This document shows positions 10,505-20,978 of a stretch of 64,000 nucleotides of DNA, piece by piece. The stretch's first letter is position 1. Each line of letters starts with the position of its first letter. Made by a program: the position numbers and the translations under genes. The DNA comes from Hofstenia miamia (lineage: Eukaryota; Xenacoelomorpha; Acoela). The notes beneath the pieces were generated by a model. That model saw only the letters and a list, made by a program, of their open reading frames with translations. It was not told the DNA's origin and searched no databases. Location: NCBI GenBank assembly GCA_004352715.1, contig SCFE01000024.1, positions 415,337 to 479,336 of the forward strand, read 5' to 3'.

Positions 10505-11700
10505 AAGCAGGGTTTTTGAGTCTAGTTCAAATTACTCAGTCCAAGTTTAAGTTTTTGCATTTCTAGTTCAATCAAGTTTTTGTAATTTCATGTTTTTTAA
10601 AGTAAGAAATACTTATTTTACAATAATTCCAAGCTTCATATGTGATTGATAAAGAAACTTAGATTTAAAATAATTTAATTTAACTTTATTTTTAAGAGAA
10701 TTTTCTTTTGAGTTTTATTGTAGAATTGGTGGCTGGGGACTATTCCAGCAGCACTATGGAACTAATTGTCACAGCAGAAGGTTGCAAAAGTTAACTTAAT
10801 AGAGCAGCCACAATTCTAAGGATAGAATAATTGATCTATCATCAGTAATTCATTCACATAACTTGTAACTGTTTAGAGAGAAACCATCCAGGATGACCAA
10901 TTCATAAGGCTTCCAGCCAAAGTGCTACCTGAGGGTAAAGTAGTTCATTACTTGAGCATGTGGTGCTATCCTATTTTTCTCATAATTTATTATCTAGTTC
11001 AATACAAATATAACAATCTCAATGTAGTTCTTATCTCTCAGCTCACTATTTAATAGCATGTAATTACTGTGCATTCACATTAACCCTCAGTATAATATCA
11101 TCACAGTGTAATCATGTTGAAATCAAATGAAGGATTTATTTGGTCTATGCATAACTGTAGCCTAATTTGGTCCACAATATGGGCTGCTAACTGCCTAAAA
11201 GCTATGCATTGAATCAGTTCACAGTTAGAGTAACTCGCAAATTTTTGCCTTAACTTACACAATCATTATCAATAAATCAACTGAGCAAAGAAAAAATATA
11301 AATGTGTGAGAGAGTTGAACACAGTTTAGGTAAGGTAAACTCTATTGCACTTTGCTACAATGTTGTCCTTATTTATACATAGTTTCAAAATAATTACCTG
11401 TCTTTGTTTAGAACTAAAAAATCATACAATCATGTTTCCCTCACAAATTCAATTGAGCAAAAAAAACACATAGCACACTATTGAAGGGACATAAATATAG
11501 CATCGTAAACTAAGCTAGAAATAAGTGAACTGACGTCAAAGTGACGTAATTAACACAAATTATATAATAAGAAATAAATCAAAAATAAATAAGATTTGCA
11601 AAAAGTCCCTGAGTGACTCTACATTATTGATTTCTTTTCCAAATTCATATTGAGTTTATGAACTCATTTGAGTTTAAGTTTTCAATATTCTGAATGCTGC
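10505..11700 (-). repeat. ACTCGAACTCGAA-type repeat, copy 1 (split)
   Basis: 10505-10724 plus 11628-11700 align in order with the reverse complement of 14072-13738. The two halves are separated by the element 10729-11623. Shared features include AGCAGGGTTTT at one end and ATTTTACAATAATTC in the middle. The degenerate CTCGAA-like units are better preserved in the copy at 13738. Confidence 0.65.
10725..11627. mobile_element. Non-autonomous DNA element with TGTAGARTCA ends, copy 2
   Basis: The element 10729-11623 (895 bp) begins TGTAGAATTGG and ends GTGACTCTACA. TTAT flanks it at 10725-10728 and 11624-11627. It is a diverged direct copy of the element at 9385-10300. It is inserted in the CTCGAA-type repeat, whose uninterrupted relative at 13738-14072 shows the empty site. 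Confidence 0.8.
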
Positions 11701-11772
11701 AAAATCCTAGTCTAAAGCTAAAAACGTATAATTGTGGAAAATACCTATAGAATGGTGTCAAGGAAAGTGATT

Positions 11773-11960
11773 AAAAGTGAAGTTTGGTACTTTTTTCATT
11801 CTTGGAAATCTCAAATTTTCTAAATTTATCTCAAATCATTCCAAAATTATTATTTAATGACACATTGCATTTATAAAAATTACTACAAATGTCCATTCTG
11901 AGAGAAATTGGGAAGATTTGAGATTTTCAAGAATGAAAAAAAGTACCAACCCAAAGTGAA
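11773..11960. mobile_element. MITE with GGTTGGTA ends and 9-bp target duplication (member 2)
   Basis: A 170-bp nearly palindromic element at 11782-11951. The left end is GTTTGGTACTTTTTTCATTC, and the right end reads GGTTGGTACTTTTTTTC on the other strand. It is flanked by AAAAGTGAA and CAAAGTGAA, a 9-bp duplication with one mismatch. It could form a long hairpin if transcribed. A fragment related to its right half is found at 16320-16400. Confidence 0.8.
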
Positions 11961-12499
11961 AGGTCTACAGAGTTTACATTGAGCAGAATTTACATTGACT
12001 AGAGAATTTACATTGACCAGAATTTACACTGACTGGAATTTACATCAACCAAAGAATTTACATCAACCAAAGAAATTCAATAGACTGGAATTCACATTTT
12101 CCAAAGAATTTAAATAGCCCAGAATTTAAGATTGATGAAAGTTAGGTTAATGCATGATATTAGAATGATTAATAAGTTTAAAATCAGCATGTTTCACTAC
12201 TTATGCCATATTAAAGCCATTAATAACCTATATTCATTGTAAACATGTGAAAAGTATTGAAATCTTGAAAAAGTATTTAATGTATGATAGGTGGAAATGT
12301 TAAATTTTAAAGTTGGTCCAATTTCAAACAATGGTAGAAATGCTATTGCCAAAAATTTGGAAATTTTGCTAAGATTACACAAATTATTTTATTTTAGTTT
12401 TCATGGGGTGGGGTTGTTCTTAAGGCTCATATGCTAAACTGAGTAAAATGAAAATAGCATCTGTGAATTCATGTTAATGGCAAGACGTGATCGAATTTA

Positions 12500-12505
12500 T
12501 ATATA

Positions 12506-12539
<34 letters not shown>
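12500..12539. repeat. (TA)n microsatellite
   Basis: An uninterrupted TA run of about 40 bases inside the MULE remnant. Length is prone to assembly error. Confidence 0.9.
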
Positions 12540-12540
<1 letters not shown>

Positions 12541-12544
12541 CATA

Positions 12545-13640
12545 CTTGTATTAATTTCAGCAATCATTGCTGGCTCAAAATCAATCATAAAAACTTGAGG
12601 TTGAAATGTCACATGTATTTCTTGAGAAAACTGCTTCAAAAATTGGAGAATTGCACAGTACACCTAAAACAAAAAGACTAAATTTAAAATATATGTAATG
12701 TTGCATACTGCACTTGTTCTTTGCTGGGTCAAACCATAAGTGCCAACAAAAAGTTTTCCATGATAGAAAAAGCAAAGCAAGTACATTTGCAGGAAAAACC
12801 AAGGCAAAACATCAAATGTAACATTCACAAGCAAAACATCAGCAGTAACCAATAGCTTCATCATGAACCCAGATGAGAATATCAGCAATCACTTACCTTC
12901 ATGGATCATATCATACTGCACAAAATCACCACCAAAATTATCCTTTCTGAAGAGCTCAGGGATTGCTAAATCTTCTACAGATTCAGATAGAGGAGGAAGA
13001 GTTTTAGATTTTATAATATTTAAGGAGCAAGTTACTGTAAGCTAAAATATTTAAATTTTTTTTTAAATATTGAAAGCATTACTACTACTATCCCCACAGT
13101 TTATTAATTAAAGGTTAATAAAATGCCTATTACTACTACTAAAAGACTATACAAAAATTATAAAGGTATGTACAATTACCATAAAGTAACTATAGAAAGC
13201 ACTACAAACGTTTAAAAAACAATTTGCAAGATGGAAAATGGCAGAAGAGAAATTGTTTGCAGGAATGACGTTCATAGCTTTGTGAGTAAATGAAAAATAA
13301 GCAAAATATTATTATAATTACCATTCCCATAACATTAGCATAAACAGTTGAGGCTCTTTGTAAAAGATTTTCATGCATTGACTGTGACATTGCTCTGCAT
13401 GCATTTTTGCATTACTCACATCCTCTATATTTGAAGAATGTGAGTGATCCTCTACATCTGGCAAAGTAATGAGGTTATTATTTAAATCAGAAATTGCCTT
13501 AACTTTGCACTTAACACATTTCCAATATTTTCTATTTGATTTAGTATGATTTAGAGCAAATCAAAATTCTTGAATGACTAAAAGACCATTCAATTGGTTT
13601 GTGGTTTCAATCAAAACATTTTCCATGTTAATGAATTAAA
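12545..13640 (-). pseudogene. FLYWCH-type MULE transposase remnant
   Basis: In minus-strand order: near 13626 an ATG opens a FLYWCH-like zinc finger (GLLVIQEF, a stop, then SNRKYWKCVKCKVKAI and EDHSHSS) supplying the F, YW, C and HxH pattern. Further on, 13020-12900 reads SVEDLAIPELFRKDNFGGDF. 12890-12780 reads LLVTADVLLVNVTFDVLPWF and FLQMYLL, the MULE block normally DGTF with the first catalytic Asp (here mutated to Asn). 12660-12545 reads QPQVFMIDFEPAMIAEI, containing the second catalytic Asp block. Internal stops, frameshifts and an AT-rich insertion around 13050-13200 show it is inactive. FLYWCH fingers attached to MULE transposases are known in animals. Confidence 0.8.
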
Positions 13641-13737
13641 AGTGTCCAATATATTTGAAATGCTGGTCAATGAAAATTCTGGTTGATGTAAATTCTGGTT
13701 GATGTAAATTCCTTAGTCGATGTAAATTCTGGTTCAT

Positions 13738-14072
13738 GTTAAGAACTCGAACTCGAATAAGCTCGCAAAACTTGATCAGAAAAACTCGGAAGAGAAATCA
13801 TCAAAACTCGAACTCGAACTAGTTCGAAAATCCACTTGAAAATAGCATAAAAATTAAATTTCTTTAAATATTAATTTTCTTAACAATCACAAAAACTTTT
13901 TTTTAGCTTAGAATTATTGTAAAATAAATGTTTTACCCTAAAAAACTCGGAATTAGAAAAAAACTCAATTGAACTCGAAATTTCCTTTAAAAAATTACTC
14001 GAACTCAAACTCGAAACATAAAAACTCGAACTCAGCCTGAGTAACTCGAACTCGACTTGAAAACCCTGCTGT
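13738..14072 (+). repeat. ACTCGAACTCGAA-type repeat, copy 2
   Basis: About 335 bp whose two ends consist of degenerate tandem hexamer-like units (AACTCGAACTCGAA). The middle is AT-rich. It ends in AAAACCCTGCT. Related copies lie at 10505-11700 (reverse, split) and 44025-44330. No coding content. It looks like a non-autonomous element with simple-unit ends. Confidence 0.7.
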
Positions 14073-14081
14073 ATGCCAAAG

Positions 14082-14504
14082 TGAAAGGACGGTTGGTTAT
14101 TAAATCTGTCAATTCATAATCTTCTGGCTGTCAGAATTTATCTTAAAGCTGTCAGAAAAGATGTAACTATGGAAATCACTCTTATCCAATAGCATTAATC
14201 AAAAAGCATTATCAATATGGTAAATAGTAAAATAATTAAAAATATTAAAATACCTTTTGAAGTTTAAGTAATTGATTAATGTGAAACCTTTGAAAAATTT
14301 AAAAAATTATATATGTAGGAAGCAAGTGAAATGTTATTTTAATGCCTTTCTCATATAGATACTATTTTAACTAGATGTCTCTTAATCAATGTCCCAATAA
14401 AGCTCATTTTAAACAATAACGACTTTTTCTGACAGTTGTAAGATAAATTTTGATAGCCAGAAGATTATGAATTGACAGATTTAAGAACCAACCTGAAAGG
14501 ACAG
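14082..14504. mobile_element. MITE with GGTTGGTT ends and perfect 9-bp target duplication (member 3)
   Basis: A 405-bp element at 14091-14495. The left end GGTTGGTTATTAAATCTGTC and following ~65 bases recur inverted at the right end, which finishes AAGAACCAACC. TGAAAGGAC is present exactly at 14082-14090 and 14496-14504. The interior is AT-rich and non-coding. Confidence 0.9.
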
Positions 14505-14511
14505 CATAGAA

Positions 14512-15376
14512 TAAGTCCTACAGAAATAAGTCCTACGCGATTAAGTCCTACATCATTAAGTCCTACATCATTAAGTTGTTCTTTATTAATAAGCACAAAA
14601 TTTAAATGAATTGACAGCAAAATATCATACGAAATTATTGATGGTCATAGATTGGGATCAAAATTATAGATATTTGAGAATTTTTTATAAATAATAATAA
14701 TGAGATTTATTTAAGGCATGACCTATATAAGAAGGGGTGCAGGACGAGCTCTAATCTGTGCAGATCAATTTATGGTAATTTTTAATACATGTATAAATAA
14801 TTAAGTTTTAAAGGCGCACTTGAGTTGTTGAATTTTTTTGTTTATTTGCTTTTTTGTTATTTTGAACAAATATTAATTATTAAATGTTTTCATAGTAGAA
14901 ATGTTGCCTTAAATATGATTTGTCTTGTATATTGGTAAGCCTAACTGTGATTGTAGGTTTATAGTGAATTTAATATTTATACATAGTTTATTCCTTTCTG
15001 ATTGTATAATTAAAAAGAATATAACTATTTGAAGGATACTAAATCAATGTTAATGAAAATATCTGTGGATTCGTGTTGAGTGGAACACTACCATCTCCTA
15101 TGGTAATATGCAGGTTCAACTCCTGTCGAGTCCTTATTTGCATAAATAAATTGAACAGCTTTTCCAACACATTTGAATTGCGCCTATGACCTGTTATAGG
15201 CATGACACCACTACATTGTTCATACATTATTTCAGCTTAAACAATAAGGTATTACAAAAAATCCAAACAAATAGAAAATGAATAAATTTCAGAGAATTAA
15301 AATCATTAATAGTAATAGTGTAGGATTTAATCATGTAGGACTTATTGCTGTAGGACTTATTCCTGTAGGACTTATT
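14512..15376. mobile_element. Foldback element with TAAGTCCTACA-unit arms
   Basis: The left arm (14512-14577) has four to five units like AATAAGTCCTACAGA. The right arm (15316-15376) has the same units inverted. The ~740-bp interior contains a tRNA-like cloverleaf (15067-15133) and a TATATAAG box near 14733. No transposase. Arms made of short tandem units are characteristic of foldback elements. Confidence 0.75.
15067..15133 (+). tRNA. tRNA-like sequence (TCC anticodon), probably pseudogene or SINE head
   Basis: The 67 bases fold as a cloverleaf. Acceptor GGATTCG pairs with CGAGTCC (one G-U). The D arm is GTGTT/AACAC. The anticodon stem TACCA/TGGTA encloses the loop TCTCCTA (TCC, glycine). 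The T arm GCAGG/CCTGT has loop TTCAACT. Box A (TGTTGAGTGG) and box B (GGTTCAACTCC) resemble Pol III promoter elements. The base before the anticodon is C instead of the near-universal T, and the sequence lies inside a foldback element, so a functional tRNA is unlikely. A related T-arm plus 3' acceptor segment occurs at about 16029-16052. Confidence 0.45.
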
Positions 15377-16319
15377 CATCTTCAAATCCAAGATGGCTGC
15401 CTACAATATCAAAATTTCCTCAATAGCAAATAGCCACTGACCTCAAATGAGAGAATAGTACAACAAAATCACCTTTGTAATTTATGCTCTTTTTATGTTG
15501 TTGATTTAAGTTGCACTTTCCACATTGTAACATTTGAGTGTTTCTTTAAAGTCTTCGTTAATAATATATAATAATATAATTTTTGTTTGTTTTTTGTAAA
15601 TATTCATTTCAATTAGTAAAACCAAATATTGTATACTATTGTGTTTTACTATTCGCTGTTTTCCATATGTACTAATTTTTTTGAAGAGTTAACTGCTTGC
15701 TTACTTAATTTTGAATTGAGAAAAGATTATTTGAATTTTGGGTTGCGAATGAAAATATATAAGTATTAAATAGACTGCTATATGGAAAATAACCGACAAT
15801 TAACCAATTAAAAAATAACAGCATATTAACAAATGAAATGTACGCTAAAAATCACATATAATGAGAAAATAGCCTATGCATTTATATAGTTGTCAAAATC
15901 AAAGAAAGTCTTATTTGTACTATTCTTATGTTACTCTTCTAAACATATTTGCAGATGCACGATATAATAGTAATAGTAATAATTGCTTTAATTCCTTATC
16001 AAATACATGATAAAAGGGAATAATAATGCAGTTTCGATTCCTGCTGAGTCCTGTAAATTGATTCTTTATCTATATAATTAATAAATATGTGAACGTTAGC
16101 AAAAAATTTCAAATTTAATTCTAGATTTAACATTTGTTCATACACATATTAAAAGGATTTAAGTTCTATTTATCCTAGAGCTAAAATTAAACAGGGTTTC
16201 TGGCCCCGGATTAATAATCCTATTATTTGAAACTAACATTTAATTGATATTAGTGATGAACATAAATAACTAGTTAGCGTCAGATAACTGCTTAACGAAA
16301 TTTATGGACAAATCTCCCT

Positions 16320-16400
16320 TAGAAATATTACTACAAATGTCCATTTTAAGAGAAATGTGGAAGATTTGAAATTTAATAGACTGAAAAATGTACGATTACA
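16320..16400 (+). repeat. Fragment related to MITE member 2
   Basis: AATATTACTACAAATGTCCA and the following GAAGATTTGAAA-like bases match 11880-11930 of MITE member 2 with several differences. The terminal GGTTGGTA is not preserved. Confidence 0.6.
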
Positions 16401-17360
16401 AGAAATATGTTTATTTCACCCAGTTACGTTGATACTATTAGAATTTACAAAACTAACGATGAATGAAAAGCATTTCTTCTGGCGCAGGGTGAGCTTATAG
16501 TTTCGCTGTTATGTCTTCCTGGGAGATGTTGTTTCATTTTCGTAGTCAGATTAAGACTTCTTTTTTGTACACCTTCAACACATGTTACAGTCATTCATTT
16601 TCCGGCATGATTTAATAAGGGCTATACATCTTTTGTTAATGAGGAATTAACTGATGTAAAAAGCACCACAATATTCATTTATTGATTTTATGCTACATTC
16701 AGATACTGTTCTCAATGCAGGAATATCACAGATGTTGGATAGTTGTCTTAATATAGTTTAGTTTGGAATCATTTTTTACGCCTAAAGCAGGAATATTTTC
16801 TAGTAATTGAAAGTTACGTTTTTAGGGGTTGTTGTAGTTACCATTTTCTTGCACTTTCCTTATTTTGATTTAGGTTGTTGTCAGAGAATTCAGCAATGTT
16901 GTCAGCATCTGTGTGAATATACCTCATTTCTTCAAAGAATTACACTAGCTGTCTCATCGGTTGATTTTCCCAACTAGGAGCCCTTGTTGTACGTCGCTTG
17001 TAACATGATATAGATTGCTCTTTATTCCATTTTTGCAACCAAAATATGTACTATTACAAAGGTAGGAAGCATGGTAAAAAGCTTAGCCAGCAGTTTCGTG
17101 GTGTCATACGTTTCAATCAAGTATTAAGCCTGGAGACGAACCATCATCCAGAATTTCTGTTTGTACAAGGCGACTTCTTTTTCATATAAAAATATCACAA
17201 TGTGCCATTTCTACGTAATGATTTCTTTTAATTGTGAACAGTGTCCTTGGTAGGGCACACTTTTACGGCGATGTGAAGGTGCGTAAAATCTGTGTTCACC
17301 ATGGATAAATCCACGCTGCAAAGATATGTATTGATTAAATATGTAACCAATTGTTTAAGT

Positions 17361-17606
17361 TGTTGAGAGACGTTAGTAAGAGCAAAATAATGTTTCCAAG
17401 ATTTCCTTACATTGTTGCACGATCTCAGACTATTTCGTTCCACCGCCGTTTTTATAGCTTCGTTAAGTTTGATTCTGTAGTGGTGTTGAGAGACGTTAGT
17501 AAGAGCAAAATAATGTTTCCAAGATTTCCTTACATTGTTGCACGATCTCAGACTATTTCGTTCCACCGCCGTTTTTATAGCTTCGTTAAGTTTGATTCTG
17601 TAGTGA
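17361..17606. repeat. Perfect 123-bp tandem duplication
   Basis: 17361-17483 is repeated exactly as 17484-17606. Because 123 is a multiple of three, open frames on both strands run through the two units. The minus-strand unit reads like KLNEAIKTAVERNSLRSC, the plus-strand unit like SKSKIMFPRFPYIVARSQ. Neither resembles a known domain. Perfect identity means it is recent or an assembly artefact. Confidence 0.9.
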
Positions 17607-18329
17607 TTCATTTTAATTTTACCCCTACTGAGCTTAAAAATCAAGGATGATCGGAATTGCGCAAGGTATCAACGTCATTCACGTGTAAATCCAATCGTAA
17701 AATAACATATTTTGTCAAAGTCTCCAATAATATAAGTTCATTCATTGGGGAGCGTATAAAAATCTGTGTGAGTCGTAAACAATTTGTGGTTTATGAGTTA
17801 AGGTGAAATGATTGTTAGGGTTAATGGCGAGTGTCTGATGAAGTAATCATTCCCATGTATTACTGACTTTAAAGATTCTCGACATTTCATTTAGTATATA
17901 ATTGTTCATATGAATTTTTGTTGTAATAATTTTTTCAGTAAAATTTGTTTTCAGTGAAATTTACTATATCGTTACAAAAGGACTATTAATGCATTAGTTA
18001 TTCTTGGTAGTTGAAGTCGAGGTAATAGCCTTCATTTTTCTCAAGCTTGTTCAAATAAATATTTTAGCTGTACAGGTGAGTAATTTGTTATAATTCCATT
18101 TTATGGCAACACTCATTTTGCAGCTGTTTTTTAATGATTAGTGTGCTCATTTTAATTGTTGTAAAAGTAGATGTGTGTGATTTTAAAACGGGAAGGTGTA
18201 CATTCCATCCTAATTGTTTTAAGCAGGGATGTACACAAGCTAAACAATGAAATTTTCACTGTTAACATAAGGATGAATTCTCCGGTTATTAAATATTCTT
18301 AGTGATTTGACTACTGCAAATGCCGTCTG

Positions 18330-18334
<5 letters not shown>

Positions 18335-18362
<28 letters not shown>
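18335..18362. repeat. (TA)n microsatellite
   Basis: A simple TA run of about 28 bases. Confidence 0.9.
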
Positions 18363-18367
<5 letters not shown>

Positions 18368-18440
18368 CATATAAGAAACTGTTATAGGAGGGTGTAGACT
18401 TGGTAGTGGAGAAATTAATCTATTTAAGTGATATTTTTTA

Positions 18441-18534
18441 ATACTGTAAATAAATTTTTCGATTGCTTGTATCTAAATAAATAATTGATACTGTAAATAA
18501 ATTTTTCGATTGCTTGTATCTAAATAAATAATTG
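18441..18534. repeat. 47-bp tandem duplication
   Basis: Two exact copies of a 47-bp unit beginning ATACTGTAAATAAATTTTTC, in non-coding sequence. Confidence 0.9.
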
Positions 18535-20978
18535 ATAAAATTTTAATATTTTCGAAGATTATTTTAAATTATTGTGATTTTTTAATTTTCCCAAAGTATA
18601 AAATCCTACAGTTGCATTGTTGTTCCTACACTTTTTAATCAAAACTTCAGTGAAGGTTGATGCACACATTAATGGATTAAATTAAAATGTCATACATGTA
18701 TTTAAAGAAGACTTAATATTCTTAAAAAATAATACTTAATTTGTTATATTCGAACTTAGGCTCTGCAGGACAGGATTTCTTGGTTGTAGTTTAACTTATT
18801 CCAAAATGTATTTGGTCCCCACTCCATGAAATTATCTGGACTTATATTTCAGCCAAAATTGGCAAAAATTGTGCGTAGTATTCTCAAAATCCATATTTGT
18901 CTCATTTATGGTCCCAGGTTCAAGAAAACCTACTGAATGGTCCTGCAGAATCCTATCAAACATATAATATATCTATATGTGATTTTGTCTGGGGCTTATT
19001 CGGTGAGATTTAGTCCCGGTCCTGGTCCCTGTCCCATATATCTATTTAGTGCCATATTGAGATTAAATGCTCTAGAATGACTAATTATTAATCAAATGGA
19101 GCACTGAATGGGATTTTCCTGATATATTTTACGTTAGCAAATATATTATAGCAAATTTAAAATCAAATTGGTCCAGTACTGATCCTATCTGTGTTTTGTT
19201 CATTTTTGGTCGCTGTCCTGGCTCCGCTAATGCGAAATTATTACTTAGCATTGATTCCAAATCAAAGAGCAGTTGATTTTTTGTTTTCAGTCGGTGTCTG
19301 TATGAATTTTGAACATGCACGTACATATTGTATGTGATGTTTTAAAAATGTCCTTATTCACATTTTTCTGTATGTAGCATTTTATATTGGTAAATTACAA
19401 ACTCCTAAATAAAAAGGCTGGCAACCGATCCGCGAGGGCTTCGTTGTGGTGCTTGGTTGCTCTCTTCTATTTATAGCATCAAATCCAAAAATATTTTAGT
19501 ATCGTGATCACATGAAGGGTTCAATTGTCATAAAAAGGATGTTTTGTTTTCGAAGCTCATGCACAATGAAATTTTTATGTAAATCATATTTTGTATAGCA
19601 TTTCACTGTTACCTATTGAAGTTAATTCCAAAATTGTAATCGTCATTGTGAAAGATAGATCATGAGTGAACGTTTTCTATTTGCATAGGAAGTGTTAACC
19701 CTATTTTCTAATCCATTTTTAATGGATATTTATGAAAAAATTCCTAATGTATTAAAGTAAAATTTTCTTTCTTTGTCAATAACCTAAAATGGTCAAATAA
19801 TGAATTAAGTATATAATCACTTGAATTGGGTGCGTATTTGAAGCAATAATAGTTCCTAATGCGTACAGGACATTACATGTAAATTTTGAAATTCTGAATA
19901 ATCAAATTTGTCAAAACTAATTTTAATTCGATTTTCTAGAGGCTTTTGAGTAGTGTTGATGTTTATTTTTATTATTCTTCCTGAATTTACAACTACTTTC
20001 TGTAATGTTGTAATTTTCAACGCACAGATATCAATATATGAACAGTCGCGCAAAAAAATTTAATATCATGAAACCTAGCTTTCATTATCATATTTTGCTA
20101 TTTCTTCAGATAATTGTTTATTTATAATGATAACAAATAACAAATGAATAGTTAAATTTTCTCCTTTAGCGTCATACAATACATGAACATTTTTAGTCAA
20201 TAGGTTTCTGTCTATAATCATCATTTTCGACAAGTCAACAATATAGGTTCGCAAATAATTCATAAGTATTTGTAGGACATTCATACTTTGAATTAATTTA
20301 GCCATTTGACTTCACACAATTTTATACAATTAACATCTAGTAATTTCAATATAGTTGTCATAAAAAATATGTTGACGATTCAGTTGTGTGAATTGGCTTA
20401 TTATCTTGCTAAAAGACTAATAACGTTTACTTATTAGACGCAAATAATAGAATGAATATTTCACAGATCTGAAGAGGCATGTTTTGTCCATGCTGCACTG
20501 CCTGTTTTCTTTGAGTAAACAAATGTATGGTTATAGAAAAGAAAAACTTTAAATGTGTAATTCATAATTTCAATAAAGAAATACCTTTGGGTATTCTCTT
20601 AGCATATTTCTCAGCAGTGTCTACCCCACTAACCGAATCGATCGTTTGAATTCAAAATTCGACTGTCTGAATTCAAGATACGATTCCAATAGTAAATGTG
20701 ATTTTATATTGGCTGATTTTAATTTTATTTATACCCTTACATTATTAAAGGGGTATAAACTTTCCTTCCACACTGTTTTGTCAGCTAAATTTTCTACTAA
20801 ACTATATTTTTCTGCTCTTTTTTTCTGCCTTTGATTAACTTACTGAAGTGTGAATTCGAAAGTTGTGCAAATAAACGTCGTAATGTTGCAAGTGTTTACA
20901 AACTTTTCGTAATAAGATACTACAGTGAAATTTAATCTCTAAAGCGATTGTTTGCTAGTTATTTTGCGGTATTTTAGT

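Larger units (their letters stand above)
11970..13735 (-). mobile_element. MULE-type element with tandem-repeat inverted arms
   Basis: The left arm (about 11970-12125) is a run of units close to AGAATTTACATTGACC. The right arm (about 13640-13735) is the same unit in reverse (TCTGGTTGATGTAAAT). Between the arms on the minus strand lies a broken FLYWCH-MULE transposase (12545-13640). The arrangement fits a Mutator-like element with foldback-style termini. A target duplication could not be identified. An AT microsatellite at about 12500-12539 has expanded inside. Confidence 0.7.
15400..20978. other. Gene-poor AT-rich region
   Basis: No convincing coding exon was seen. It contains a fragment related to MITE member 2 (16320-16400), a perfect 123-bp tandem duplication (17361-17606), a TA microsatellite (18335-18362) and a 47-bp tandem duplication (18441-18534). 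Short open frames here show no recognisable domain. The last few hundred bases presumably hold the FAHD2 promoter, but no element stands out. Confidence 0.5.

Noticed and set aside
19395-19460. GC-richer patch that looked tRNA-like
   Set aside because: No cloverleaf could be drawn.
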